Below are positions 20,112 through 29,451 of a DNA stretch of 64,000 nucleotides, in pieces. The notes under the pieces are model-generated. The model did no database searches and was not told where the DNA came from. It saw only the letters and a program-made list of their open reading frames with translations. Each line of letters starts with the position of its first letter. Within the stretch, counting starts at the first letter, position 1. Made by a program: the position numbers and the translations under genes. This stretch comes from a bacterium (GTDB lineage: Bacteria > Patescibacteriota > Saccharimonadia > Saccharimonadales > UBA4665): contig JAJZMC010000009.1 in NCBI GenBank assembly GCA_021803105.1, positions 84,625-148,624 on the forward strand, given 5' to 3'.

Positions 20112-20672
20112 ATAATCTTTCATTGGTTTAAAGGAAAGCCGATGTATTTTAGAAATACCGTACTGATTAATAGCAGCTAAATGCGCACTAGTACCATAGC
20201 CAAAATTTTGATTAAAACCATACAAAGGATAAATTTTAGCATATTTAATCATTAAACTATCACGATATACCTTAGCTACAATACTAGCTGCCATAACTTC
20301 AGCAATCTTATCATCGGCTTTAATTAAAGTAATAACTTTTTTATTATCTGGCAAAAAATTAAAATTACCATCTATAATAACTTGATGATAAAAGTCCACC
20401 TTAAGGTTTCTTAGTGCTTGATTCATTGCAACCGAGATTGCTTGAGTTAAACCAAATTTATCGATAAATTTATTTGATACTAAACCAATGCCAATAGCAG
20501 AGGCTACCTCCCTAATTTCTTTGTTAAGTTTTAAACGCATTGAAAATGATAATTTTTTTGAATCTCTTAAACCCTTAGGAACACTATTCAGAATTACGGC
20601 TCCAACTATAAGTGGACCGGCTAACGAACCGCGACTTACTTCATCAATACCAACAATTATTTTCGAAGACAT
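20103..20672 (-). CDS. rnhB: Ribonuclease HII
   Basis: RNase HII (189 aa) removes RNA from RNA-DNA hybrids and misinserted ribonucleotides. The first catalytic Asp/Glu pair is in GIDEVSRGSLAGP (the family GIDEvGRG with Ser in place of the second Gly). Further Asp residues are in IIDGN and KADDKIAEVMAASIVAKVYRD. Length is normal. It follows rplS on the same strand with a 49-base gap, a conserved bacterial pairing. Its 3' end overlaps the convergent aminopeptidase gene by nine bases. Confidence 0.95.
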   Translation of the reverse strand: MSSKIIVGIDEVSRGSLAGPLIVGAVILNSVPKGLRDSKKLSFSMRLKLNKEIREVASAIGIGLVSNKFIDKFGLTQAISVAMNQALRNLKVDFYHQVIIDGNFNFLPDNKKVITLIKADDKIAEVMAASIVAKVYRDSLMIKYAKIYPLYGFNQNFGYGTSAHLAAINQYGISKIHRLSFKPMKDYLN

Positions 20673-20721
20673 TATTAATAAACATCATAACCCAACCTAT
20701 CTAAATCATCCAGTTCTATAG

Positions 20722-21120
20722 TTAATTATCAGAAGGCAGTGTTTTTGTACTATTAGCTACAATTTTATCGAAATCAACTGATACTAACCTAGCGGCTTTA
20801 CCAGTACGTTGACGCATATATGATAAATAATTTCTTCTAACTTTAGATCGTCTTAAAATTTCAATTTTAGTTATTAAAGGACTGTTAACCAAAAAACTTT
20901 TCTCAACACCTACTCCACTAGCAATTCTTCTCACTGTTACTCTAAAGAGATGAGATGACGGTTTATCGGTTCTAATAACTAAACCTTGAAAAATTTGAAC
21001 TCTTTCTTTGGTGCCTTCTTTAATCTTTTGATGTATCTTTACAGTATCACCACTCTTAACCTGTAAATTACTTTCAGGATTAATAAATTTTTTAGTTATT
21101 TCGTTTACTAACTGTGACAT
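20722..21120 (-). CDS. rplS: 50S ribosomal protein L19
   Basis: L19 (132 aa) lies at the 30S-50S interface. The conserved stretches SGDTVKIHQKIKEG, RVQIFQGLVI, FRVTVRRIASGVGVE and KVRRNYLSYMRQRTGKAAR are all present. It has a short C-terminal extension after the basic tail. It starts the rplS-rnhB unit. A strong promoter (TTGCAT, 17 bases, TATAAT) ends only ten bases before the ATG, so the mRNA leader is about three bases. Confidence 0.97.
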   Translation of the reverse strand: MSQLVNEITKKFINPESNLQVKSGDTVKIHQKIKEGTKERVQIFQGLVIRTDKPSSHLFRVTVRRIASGVGVEKSFLVNSPLITKIEILRRSKVRRNYLSYMRQRTGKAARLVSVDFDKIVANSTKTLPSDN

Positions 21121-21130
21121 ATAGACTGCA

Positions 21131-21179
21131 ATTATATCTTAAAAATATCTTTGATGCAAACAGATTTCAATGATAGTAT
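21131..21179. promoter_or_regulatory. Divergent overlapping promoters of rplS (-) and malic enzyme (+)
   Basis: For rplS on the minus strand TTGCAT (21154-21159) and TATAAT (21131-21136) are 17 bases apart. For the plus-strand malic enzyme TTGATG (21151-21156) and TAGTAT (21174-21179) are also 17 apart, with the -10 ending six bases before the ATG. The two -35 boxes share three bases (21154-21156), so polymerases probably compete for this site. Confidence 0.68.
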
Positions 21180-21185
21180 ATATCA

Positions 21186-22325
21186 ATGACAGATTATAAA
21201 CAGAATGCTCTAAAATTACACAAACAATTAAAAGGTAAGATCAGTATTAACCTTAAAGGTAAACTAGATTCAGTCGAAGCACTGAGTACTTACTACACGC
21301 CAGGCGTAGGAGCAGTAAGTGATTATTTGGCTCAACATCCCAACGCCGGTAAACTTTATACTTGGACTAATAATTTAGTGGCTGTCATTTCAGACGGTTC
21401 AGCTGTTTTAGGTCTTGGAGATATTGGTCCAACAGCTTCACTTCCAGTTATGGAGGGTAAGTGTATGCTGTTCAAACATTTTGCTGGAATTGACGCAATC
21501 CCGATTGTTTTAAATGTTCATTCTGAAGAAGAAATTATCAATACAGTTCAAGCTCTAGCACCAAGTTTTGGTGGCATCAACCTTGAAGACATTGCCGCTC
21601 CAAAATGTTTTGCAATTGAAGAAAAATTAAAAAAAATACTTAACATTCCAATTATGCATGACGATCAACACGGTACTGCAATTGTTGTTTTGGCAGGATT
21701 AATTAATGCCTGTAAAGTTGCTAATAAAAATCTTGCTAAAACCAAAATAGTTTTAGTAGGTGCCGGAGCAGCCGGTGTTGCAATTGCAAAATTATTATAC
21801 GAGTTTGCCCCAACAATCGATTTAATCCTAGTAGATTCAATCGGCATTATAAATAAAACCCGATCAGACTTAAATGATACTAAAAAAACTCTCTTAAAAA
21901 TTACTAACAAAAATAACTTATCCGGGTCTTTAACAGATGCACTTATTGGTGCTGATATTTTTATTGGAGTCTCAAAAGCTAATCTTTTAACCGAAAAAAT
22001 GATAAAACTCATGAATAATAAATCGATAATATTTGCTCTGGCAAATCCAGATCCAGAAATAATTCCAACTATAGCTAAAAAAGCCGGTGCTTTTATTGTC
22101 GCAACCGGTCGTAGTGATTATCCTAATCAAATTAATAATGTTTTAGCGTTTCCTGGAATTTTTCGAGGAGCCTTAGATAATAATGTTAAAAAAATTACTA
22201 CACAGCATAAATTAAAAACGGCACAAGCAATTGCAGATTTAGTAAACGAACCATCCGTAGAGAATATCATACCCTCTGTATTTAATAATCAATTAGTACC
22301 AACTATTTCCAGACTAATAATCTAA
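21186..22325 (+). CDS. NAD-dependent malic enzyme (oxaloacetate-decarboxylating type)
   Basis: This 379-aa enzyme converts malate to pyruvate and CO2 while reducing NAD(P). The bacterial short-form malic enzyme signatures are clear: [13 protein letters not shown] with the catalytic Tyr, [32 protein letters not shown] with the catalytic Lys, the metal-site region [19 protein letters not shown] and the Rossmann loop [15 protein letters not shown]. Malic enzyme is a recurring gene in reduced Saccharibacteria. The gene is leaderless and divergent from rplS, and its 3' end overlaps convergent pilB by 12 bases. Confidence 0.94.
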   Translation: MTDYKQNALKLHKQLKGKISINLKGKLDSVEALSTYYTPGVGAVSDYLAQHPNAGKLYTWTNNLVAVISDGSAVLGLGDIGPTASLPVMEGKCMLFKHFAGIDAIPIVLNVHSEEEIINTVQALAPSFGGINLEDIAAPKCFAIEEKLKKILNIPIMHDDQHGTAIVVLAGLINACKVANKNLAKTKIVLVGAGAAGVAIAKLLYEFAPTIDLILVDSIGIINKTRSDLNDTKKTLLKITNKNNLSGSLTDALIGADIFIGVSKANLLTEKMIKLMNNKSIIFALANPDPEIIPTIAKKAGAFIVATGRSDYPNQINNVLAFPGIFRGALDNNVKKITTQHKLKTAQAIADLVNEPSVENIIPSVFNNQLVPTISRLII

Positions 22326-23933
22326 TACTCGACTTACTTCTTCGATTGTGGTTTCACCAGCTAAAATTTTTAAGGTAGCATCTGCTAACATACTTATAAT
22401 ATTACTCTCACTGGCAGCTGTCTCAATTTGTTCAGTTGAAATAACGGACAGTTGACTATTATTAGTAACAACTTGTTTAATTTTATCAGTCATTAAATAT
22501 TGCTCTCGAATGGCAATTTGACCTTTATAGCCATATGGATTATCATCAGTTGGTTTTGCTCGATATAATATAGTGTCGTGAGAGATGACCGGTTTTTCAA
22601 TATTAGAGGGTAAAGTTTTTATCAAACGATTTAATATTTCAATCTCTTCAAGAGTAGGATGATATGATTCTTTGGTATTATCATCGAGTTTTCTAACTAA
22701 TCTTTGAGCCATAATTAAACGAATAGCAGAAATAAATAATGGATTTTTACCAATTATTGAACTTAGCCTAGTAAGAGCAGCAGAAGCCGAAGCAGCATGA
22801 AAAGTCGCAAGTACAAGATGACCAGTTAGAGCGGCTTGTAAAGCTGTACGAGCTGTGTCTTCGTCTCTAATTTCTCCAATCATTATAATATCTGGATCTA
22901 ATCTTAAGACAGCCCTTAATTGACTAGAGAAATTATCATTTTTCCCAGAAGGATCAGATATGACAGAAATCTGTGAAATACCATGAAACTGATATTCTAC
23001 TGGGTCCTCAATTGTTATAATTTTTCTTTGTTCATTGTTTAGTGAATTTAACATTGAATACAATGTTGTAGTTTTACCAGAACCAGTAGGCCCAACTATT
23101 AGCACTAAACCACTAGGTTTAGCTATAATACCATCAACAACACGTCTTTCGTCTGACGATAAGCCCAATTTATCCAAATTATACATATCCTGGTACATAT
23201 TAAATAATCTCATCACAATATCCATACCATTTACTGTAACAACCGTTTCAACTCTCACATTTACATCAACTTTAGTCTGATCAGCCATTAAAACCTTTTG
23301 AGCAATATGACCTTGTTGAGGATTAATCGAGGCTGTAGAAATATTAGCTGCACTAGCAATAGCCGACACCAGAATACGATACTTATCAAATGTCATTTTG
23401 GCTATCAAATGTAATACACCATCAATCCTAAATCTAATTTGAACTTCATTATCTGTTTCAGTTTCAACATGAATATCTGAAGCATTTAACCGATGCGCTT
23501 GTGATACTAAATAAGCTAACATATCAGTTGAATTAACTTGAGACAGTATTTTAGAAATTTCATTAATACTATCTTTTTGAGTATCATTTTTAATAGTAAT
23601 ATCCTGATAAACAACTTGTTTAGGTGGATCATATAATTTCATATAATCACGATAGCCCGTATCTGAAATGATAGCGAAACTTACTCGTTGATCTAAAAAT
23701 CTTGCTTTAATATTTTTTAAAGTATTCTGAGATGTAATTGTCGTAATACCAAACAAAATATTACTATCTGAAGACATTAAAGGTACAATCTTATCACGAT
23801 ACATTTCATCAATAGACAATATACTTTTAAAAAGTTGTTTAGTAGTTTTGTATGTGTCAAAATAATCAAAACCTAAAACTCTAGCACGTCTTAAAGTAGA
23901 TTGTTCTTCATCGTACCTAGCATCTTGACTCAT
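22314..23933 (-). CDS. pilB: Type IV pilus assembly ATPase PilB (GspE/PulE family)
   Basis: A 539-aa secretion ATPase powering pilus extension. An N-terminal MshEN-like domain (1-125) is followed by the ATPase with Walker A GPTGSGKTTTLYSML, the Asp box TIEDPVEYQFHG, Walker B DPDIIMIGEIRDEDTA and the His box TGHLVLATFHAASA. The tetracysteine zinc site usual in the C-terminal part of PilB is missing: the segment after LVRKLDD has no cysteines. No pilin or PilC gene is adjacent. The gene is single and converges on the malic enzyme gene. Confidence 0.92.
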   Translation of the reverse strand: MSQDARYDEEQSTLRRARVLGFDYFDTYKTTKQLFKSILSIDEMYRDKIVPLMSSDSNILFGITTITSQNTLKNIKARFLDQRVSFAIISDTGYRDYMKLYDPPKQVVYQDITIKNDTQKDSINEISKILSQVNSTDMLAYLVSQAHRLNASDIHVETETDNEVQIRFRIDGVLHLIAKMTFDKYRILVSAIASAANISTASINPQQGHIAQKVLMADQTKVDVNVRVETVVTVNGMDIVMRLFNMYQDMYNLDKLGLSSDERRVVDGIIAKPSGLVLIVGPTGSGKTTTLYSMLNSLNNEQRKIITIEDPVEYQFHGISQISVISDPSGKNDNFSSQLRAVLRLDPDIIMIGEIRDEDTARTALQAALTGHLVLATFHAASASAALTRLSSIIGKNPLFISAIRLIMAQRLVRKLDDNTKESYHPTLEEIEILNRLIKTLPSNIEKPVISHDTILYRAKPTDDNPYGYKGQIAIREQYLMTDKIKQVVTNNSQLSVISTEQIETAASESNIISMLADATLKILAGETTIEEVSRVLDY

Positions 23934-23958
23934 AGTAACCTATTATAGTTGCTTATGC

Positions 23959-23987
23959 TTGAAATATAAAATATTGTTCCGTAAAAT
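23959..23987 (+). promoter_or_regulatory. Promoter of trmH-like gene
   Basis: TTGAAA (23959-23964) and TAAAAT (23982-23987) are 17 bases apart, giving a transcript start near 23994 and a leader of about 16 bases to the ATG at 24010. The TTG that would open a longer frame at 23959 is the -35 box itself. Confidence 0.65.
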
Positions 23988-24009
23988 CATAATAGAAAAT
24001 ACATATTAT

Positions 24010-24510
24010 ATGTCAGAAATTATTATTATTGCTCATAACATCAGAAGTACTTATAATATTGGTTCTATATTTCGGACAGCTGACGGATTAGGAATTAATA
24101 AAATATATCTAACAGGTTATACGCCCTATCCATTAATCTTAAACGATGAACGTTTACCACATTTATCAGCAAAAATAACTCGTGCTATCACTAAAACTGC
24201 ACTAGGAGCCGAGAAATCAGTTAAATTTGAACATCATAGTAATATCACCGAATTAATTAAACAATTAAAAAGAAACAATTATAAAATTTTAGCTCTGGAA
24301 CAAGATAAAAATAGCCTTAATATTATTTCCTACCACCCACCACAAAAAATTGCTCTAATCATCGGTCGAGAAGTTGAAGGAATTGAACCTGAACTTTTAA
24401 AACTCGCCGACGATATTATTGCCATACCAATGTTGGGTCAAAAAGAATCATTTAACGTGTCTCAAGCTACAGCTATTGCTCTTTACCACCTAAAGTACTA
24501 CCCTTCTTAA
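24010..24510 (+). CDS. SpoU/TrmH-family RNA 2'-O-methyltransferase
   Basis: A 166-aa SPOUT-fold methyltransferase. Motif 1 is HNIRSTYNIGSIFRTADG with the catalytic Arg and Asn, motif 2 is ALIIGREVEGIEPELL, and motif 3 is IPMLGQKESFNVSQATAIA. It has only the catalytic domain without the N-terminal substrate domain of RlmB, so it resembles TrmL/TrmH-type tRNA enzymes. The exact target nucleotide cannot be decided. I place the start at the ATG because the promoter occupies the region upstream. Confidence 0.88.
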   Translation: MSEIIIIAHNIRSTYNIGSIFRTADGLGINKIYLTGYTPYPLILNDERLPHLSAKITRAITKTALGAEKSVKFEHHSNITELIKQLKRNNYKILALEQDKNSLNIISYHPPQKIALIIGREVEGIEPELLKLADDIIAIPMLGQKESFNVSQATAIALYHLKYYPS

Positions 24511-24540
24511 AAACATGATAAAATAATTTATAGGTAAATC

Positions 24541-24987
24541 ATGACTCTACAAAAACAAATTAAAAAAAGTAAACCCAACTATAGTTTTCATTATAAACAA
24601 ATTAAACATGGTAAATCTCATCATTATATTAAACCGTATTTACCATACTTACCTATCGTATTAATATCAGTACTTGGTTTTAGCCTATCGTCATACATAT
24701 CATCTAGAAGCTATACATTAACAAACAAAGCTTATTTGACGGCCAACCAAATTGGCGTTAGTAATCAAATAATATTTAGTTTAATCAAATTAAAGCATAA
24801 TAATTTGATTATGGATACCATAATCTTTCTAAGTCTTATTTTGATAATTATATTTTTATTAAGACATATGATATTTTTAAAAAAAATAATAATTGATGGT
24901 GAAAAAATTCTATTAAAAAACACCTGGCTAGACATTTTCATTATTCTTATTTTAATTAGTAGTTTTATTATATTAAAATTAAAATAA
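24541..24987 (+). CDS. Hypothetical membrane protein, three predicted helices
   Basis: I do not recognise this 148-aa protein. A basic, His/Lys-rich N-terminus (1-32) precedes three hydrophobic segments at about residues 35-57, 89-110 and 128-147. A short polar loop (58-88) probably lies outside the cell by the positive-inside rule, given the basic N-terminus and the KK-rich loop at 112-120. It begins 30 bases after the trmH-like gene and 53 bases before the frameshifted membrane protein, so the three could share a transcript. Confidence 0.65.
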   Translation: MTLQKQIKKSKPNYSFHYKQIKHGKSHHYIKPYLPYLPIVLISVLGFSLSSYISSRSYTLTNKAYLTANQIGVSNQIIFSLIKLKHNNLIMDTIIFLSLILIIIFLLRHMIFLKKIIIDGEKILLKNTWLDIFIILILISSFIILKLK

Positions 24988-25040
24988 AATGATCAGATAA
25001 TAAATTAGACAATCCACTAATTAGATGCTGCCATATTGTA

Positions 25041-25540
25041 ATGAAAATAAATCACGAACTCCAAAAAACAAACAAATGCGATAAAATTGTGACAGCTGTT
25101 ATTATAGTAGGAGTTGCAGCCACAGCATTTTTCACTAGAAAATCATGGGATAATCTCCAAAATAACTCCAATCCTAAATGTGTTAACGTACAATTTACTA
25201 CCGGTCCCGGTGGTCCAGGTTCAACAAATGTCATAGCAATACCAAAATTAGAAAATGTTCCTAAATCATCTAGTGCTTTTTTGGTGAAATAATTAAAGGT
25301 AACAATAATGGAGAAATTTTAACTCCATCAAAGAGTTTTTTAGGAGATTCAGAATTTACAATGTCTTATAACTCTTCATTAAATCAGTTACAGTCTTCAA
25401 CTATTGAAGCATCAGTTATAGTTAACGGCCAATCAACCATGTTAAATTGTCCAGAAACAACCGTTTATTTAAATCCTGAAAACCTAACAGTTTCACCACA
25501 ATACACTGGATCAGTAATACTTAACAATTCAATCAAATAA
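25041..25540 (+). CDS. Membrane-anchored protein in two frames joined at a T6 run (frameshift)
   Basis: Frame one runs 25041-25292 (83 aa): a membrane helix (about residues 15-31) followed by a Gly/Pro/Asn-rich segment. A second open frame in the -1 phase runs without stops from the T-run to TAA 25538-25540, adding about 85 Ser/Asn/Thr-rich residues. The junction T-TTT-TTG (25277-25283) fits the -1 slippery heptamer X-XXY-YYZ. Joined, they give one membrane-tethered surface protein of about 166 aa. It could be programmed frameshifting, a broken gene, or a sequencing error in a homopolymer. The stop abuts convergent dnaE. The function is unknown. Confidence 0.55.
25277..25283 (+). promoter_or_regulatory. 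Candidate -1 ribosomal slippery site T-TTT-TTG
   Basis: In the zero frame the codons read gcT TTT TTG. Slipping back one base keeps near-cognate pairing in both sites and enters the long downstream frame (GGT GAA ATA...). I did not find a strong downstream stem by eye, so programmed slippage is unproven. Confidence 0.4.
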
Positions 25541-28500
25541 TCATTGAACCTTAACGTTGGCCTCGCCAACAACATCTATTAGTCGATTGAGCGAATTATC
25601 GGTGTGATCAAAACCATCTGGCAAACGGATTGCTTGTCTATTATTATCTTTACCTAGAACTAAAATAACTTCCTTCTCGCCTTGATGTTGATCTAAAATA
25701 TTTTTTAAACTAACTAATAATTTATGATTATTACTATCTTCTAATTTAATATAAACCTTAGAAACTGTCACACTAGTCACCTTAGTGTTAACTTTTTGTG
25801 AATTTATTTTAGGCAATTTAACTTTTTTACCACTTGGAATATATGATGTAGCTTGTTTTGCAGTCAATTCTCTAGCATTATCTACAATTAATTTAACAGC
25901 ATCACTTTTATTGTCAAAACTAATTTTCCCCTTCACTAACACGATCTTGTCTTTATCCCATAGCCCAACAAACTGCGAATACGTTTGTGGGAATAAAATA
26001 AGTTCAATATTAGCTTCCAAATCTTCAATTGTTATAAAAGCCATTTTTTGACCATTTTTGGTAGTAACTTCTTTAAAAGCGGTTATCATACCACCAACTG
26101 AAACGTTTTTTCCTTCAAATTCATTACTAAGTAGCGATATAGGAATAGCTTGTTCTTCTAGAATTTTAGAATAAAGATGTAAAGGATGTTCACTTAAATA
26201 TAAACCAAGTAATTCACGTTCCCACATTAAAAATTGTCTAAGCTCAATATTATCTTCAATAGGTTTTAACTCAAGTAGAGAAGTTTCTACTTTTTCACCT
26301 GACGCAGGAAAGTTATCACTAAACAAATCAGTCTGACCGCTTTTTGATTCCTTTTGAATACGAGAACTAAAATTAATAATAAGATCACTGTTCGAAAGCA
26401 ATAAACCACGATCCTCAAAACAATCTAAAGCACCAGCTTTGATCAAACTTTCTAAAGTTTTCTTATTAATTAATTTATAGTCCACTCTTCTTAAAAAATC
26501 AGTTAAATTTTTAAATTCACCAGATTCTCTAATCTTTAAAATCTCAGATACAACGTTACTGCCCACATTTTTAATAGCGGCTAATCCAAACCTAATCTGC
26601 TGTTTGTTCGGTACTATAGAAAACTCTAAATATGATTTATTTATATCTGGTGATAAAACTTCAATACCCATATATTTACATTCAGATATTTCAATTGCTA
26701 AACGATCGGTATTATTATAATCACTACTCATTAAAGCAGCCATAAAAGCTAATGGATAATGAGCTTTTAAATATGCTGTCTGGTAAGAAATTAGACCATA
26801 ACATGCCGAATGAGATTTATTAAAACAATAATCAGCAAAACCAAGTAATTGTTTCCAAAAATCACTTATTAATTTTTTATCGATACCCCTGGATACGGCA
26901 CCATTTATAAAGCGTTCCTCCATTTTTTTCATAATATCACGATTTTTTTTACCAATAGCCTTACGAAGCGTATCAGCTTCAGCTCCACTAAAACCACAGA
27001 CATCTCTAGATATTTGCATAAATTGTTCTTGATACACTAAAACACCGTAAGTATTTCTTAAAGCAGGTTCCATATTTTGATGGGCATAATTAACTTCTTC
27101 TAAACCATTTTTACGTCTAATAAAACTATCTGTTAGACCAGCACTTAATGGTCCAGGCCTATAAAGAGCACCCATTGCTACAATATCATCAAAAACAGAC
27201 GGTTTTAATTCTTTCAAATATTTCTTCATACCAGAAGACTCAAATTGAAAAACACCGGTCGTATCACCACGTGCCAATAATTCAAATGTTAATTTATCAT
27301 CTAAGGGTAAACTGTTAATATCAATTGTTTTATCGTATACTTTATTAATTATTCGTAAAGTATTTTTAATAATTGTTAAGTTAGAAAGTCCTAAAAAATC
27401 TATTTTTAATAAACCAAGTTCTTCAATCGGACTCATAGAATATTGAGTAGCTACGACTCCTTTTTGAGCCATTTCTAGAGGCGCAAAATGGACGATACTT
27501 TCCGGAGCAATTACAACACCAGCAGCATGAACCCCGTGATTTCTAATTGTTCCCTCTAATTGAATTGCTAAATCAAATATTTTATGTGATATTTCGTTAT
27601 TTAGATATTCTGACTTCAAATCAGTATCCTCCTCCACTGAAACCTGTAGCGGAATATGTCGACCTTGAATTGGTGGTGGTATCATTTTTGCTAATCGATC
27701 AGTTTCAGAATATGGAATCCCAAGTACACGAGAGACGTCACGTACCGCATTGCGAGCTGCCATTCGACCAAAGGTTACAATATTAGCTACCCGATCCGAT
27801 CCATACTTATTAACACAATAATCTATTACTTCTTGACGTCTATTGTCTTGAATATCAATATCAATATCTGGCATACTAATTCGATCTGGATTTAAAAATC
27901 GTTCAAATAACAAATCATACTTTAAAGGATCTAATTCTGTAATCCGTAGTGCATATGCCACAATAGAACCAGCCGCACTACCTCTACCTGGTCCAAAAAC
28001 AATACCATTATCTTTTCCCCAATTAATAAAATCTGCAATAATTAAAAAATAACCATTGAATCCCATCTTATCTATTACGTCTAATTCATATTGAACTCTT
28101 TCATAAATCATTTTTGGTAATATTTTTTTTACCATCTCTTTTGATAAAATATCACTTTTTTTGAATTTAAAATCTAGACAATAACGTTCTAATAATCCTT
28201 TATAAACATTAGTATGCAAAAATTCTTTCTCCGATAAGCCATCTTCCAGTGGAAATCTAGGTATTAGCATATTACCTAGTGAAATTTCTACCTGACAACG
28301 ATCCGCAATCTTTTTAGTATTTAAGATTATATCTGGATATTCCTTACCCCAACGATTAATTATATCTTCCGCCGAGGAAACATGTAGATCAAAATCCACT
28401 AACGACATTCGTTGTTTATCGTCCAATAAAGAACCTGTCTGAACACATAATAAAATCTCGTGTGCTGTCTGATCATTTTGAGACAAATAATGTGCATCAC

Positions 28501-29158
28501 TCGTAATAACACAGTCGATATCTAATTCTTTTGAAAATTTAAGTAATTGTTCATTAATTACTGTTTGTTCAGACCATACTTTTGGATGATTAATATGCCC
28601 ATGATCTTGTATCTCCAAATAATATCTATCACCAAATAAATTTTTATACCACAAAATAACTTCTTTAGCTTTATTAATTTGTCCTTGACGTATTAGATCA
28701 CCAACTTCACCACCTATACAACCACTTAAACAAATTAATCCTTCATTATACTTTTCTAATAATTCCCTATCTATTCGAGGTTTATAATAAATTCCCTCCA
28801 AATTTGCTATAGAAGATAATTGCATTAAATTTTTATAACCTACATCATTCATTGCAAGCAAAATCAAATGATAATTCTGTTTATCATAATTCACATCTCT
28901 GTCATTAATTTTTCGTGAAGCAATATAAGTTTCAATTCCTAAAATAGGCTTTATTTTATTATTTTTACATTCTTTATAAAACTCGATTAAACCACTCAAT
29001 GTACCATGATCAGTAATTGCTACAGCTTCCATTCTTGAGTTTTTAATAAATTCTACTAGTTGTGGTATTTTAGTTAGACCATCTAATAAACTATACTGCG
29101 AATGATTATGTAAATGTACAAAATCACTCGGTAATAACTGTATTTTTCGGTCTTCCAT
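25541..29158 (-). CDS. dnaE: DNA polymerase III subunit alpha
   Basis: The replicative polymerase (about 1205 aa). The N-terminal PHP domain has HLHNHSQYSLLDG, ITDHGTLSGL and SDAHYLS. The catalytic aspartates are in PDIDIDIQDNRRQEV near residue 430, followed by fingers (GRGSAAGSIVAYAL is just before), a helix-hairpin-helix region, and an OB-fold around residues 1000-1080. Length is normal and there is no intein. Two ATGs are possible; I prefer the second because GAGGG lies five bases before it, though the first (29170) is close to a TATAAT. It ends the long uvrB-gat-galU run. Confidence 0.96.
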   Translation of the reverse strand: MEDRKIQLLPSDFVHLHNHSQYSLLDGLTKIPQLVEFIKNSRMEAVAITDHGTLSGLIEFYKECKNNKIKPILGIETYIASRKINDRDVNYDKQNYHLILLAMNDVGYKNLMQLSSIANLEGIYYKPRIDRELLEKYNEGLICLSGCIGGEVGDLIRQGQINKAKEVILWYKNLFGDRYYLEIQDHGHINHPKVWSEQTVINEQLLKFSKELDIDCVITSDAHYLSQNDQTAHEILLCVQTGSLLDDKQRMSLVDFDLHVSSAEDIINRWGKEYPDIILNTKKIADRCQVEISLGNMLIPRFPLEDGLSEKEFLHTNVYKGLLERYCLDFKFKKSDILSKEMVKKILPKMIYERVQYELDVIDKMGFNGYFLIIADFINWGKDNGIVFGPGRGSAAGSIVAYALRITELDPLKYDLLFERFLNPDRISMPDIDIDIQDNRRQEVIDYCVNKYGSDRVANIVTFGRMAARNAVRDVSRVLGIPYSETDRLAKMIPPPIQGRHIPLQVSVEEDTDLKSEYLNNEISHKIFDLAIQLEGTIRNHGVHAAGVVIAPESIVHFAPLEMAQKGVVATQYSMSPIEELGLLKIDFLGLSNLTIIKNTLRIINKVYDKTIDINSLPLDDKLTFELLARGDTTGVFQFESSGMKKYLKELKPSVFDDIVAMGALYRPGPLSAGLTDSFIRRKNGLEEVNYAHQNMEPALRNTYGVLVYQEQFMQISRDVCGFSGAEADTLRKAIGKKNRDIMKKMEERFINGAVSRGIDKKLISDFWKQLLGFADYCFNKSHSACYGLISYQTAYLKAHYPLAFMAALMSSDYNNTDRLAIEISECKYMGIEVLSPDINKSYLEFSIVPNKQQIRFGLAAIKNVGSNVVSEILKIRESGEFKNLTDFLRRVDYKLINKKTLESLIKAGALDCFEDRGLLLSNSDLIINFSSRIQKESKSGQTDLFSDNFPASGEKVETSLLELKPIEDNIELRQFLMWERELLGLYLSEHPLHLYSKILEEQAIPISLLSNEFEGKNVSVGGMITAFKEVTTKNGQKMAFITIEDLEANIELILFPQTYSQFVGLWDKDKIVLVKGKISFDNKSDAVKLIVDNARELTAKQATSYIPSGKKVKLPKINSQKVNTKVTSVTVSKVYIKLEDSNNHKLLVSLKNILDQHQGEKEVILVLGKDNNRQAIRLPDGFDHTDNSLNRLIDVVGEANVKVQ

Positions 29159-29217
29159 AATTACCCTCATTTATAGTCTAATTATACAAAAAGATATGAT
29201 TACTGACTATTAAATAA

Positions 29218-29451
29218 CTACCTATTTAAAAATTTTTTAAAAAGACTATGTTTTGAATTTATAATTTCTTCTTTTATCTTTTTTAATTGATCAATACTAT
29301 CTTTAGTTTCTTTTGTAATCCTTCGTACTGTAGACAATAATCTCCATACATATATAATGACCACTAAAAACAATATAAAATATATTAAATTAATAATCGT
29401 TAATATTGTTAATAAAACATTTGCATAAAACATATTAGCCAAATCAATCAT
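29218..29451 (-). CDS. Small membrane protein with cytoplasmic coiled coil, 77 aa
   Basis: A single long hydrophobic helix covers about residues 12-38. A charged helical tail rich in Lys, Glu and Ile (RRITKETKDSIDQLKKIKEE) probably forms a coiled coil, as in small YtxH/DUF948-like proteins. No function can be assigned. Its ATG overlaps the galU stop by four bases (ATGA) and it lies 47-60 bases before dnaE, so it is translationally coupled to galU. Confidence 0.7.
   Translation of the reverse strand: MIDLANMFYANVLLTILTIINLIYFILFLVVIIYVWRLLSTVRRITKETKDSIDQLKKIKEEIINSKHSLFKKFLNR

Noticed and set aside
21665..22012. Antisense reading frame inside the malic enzyme gene
   Set aside because: It mirrors a conserved enzyme on the other strand and has no start signals or recognisable protein features. 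Similar shadows at 10505-10795 and 32804-33121 were dropped for the same reason.
23959..24009. TTG start giving 17 extra residues to the trmH-like protein
   Set aside because: The TTG is the -35 box of a TTGAAA-17-TAAAAT promoter, and the SpoU motif begins right after the ATG at 24010.
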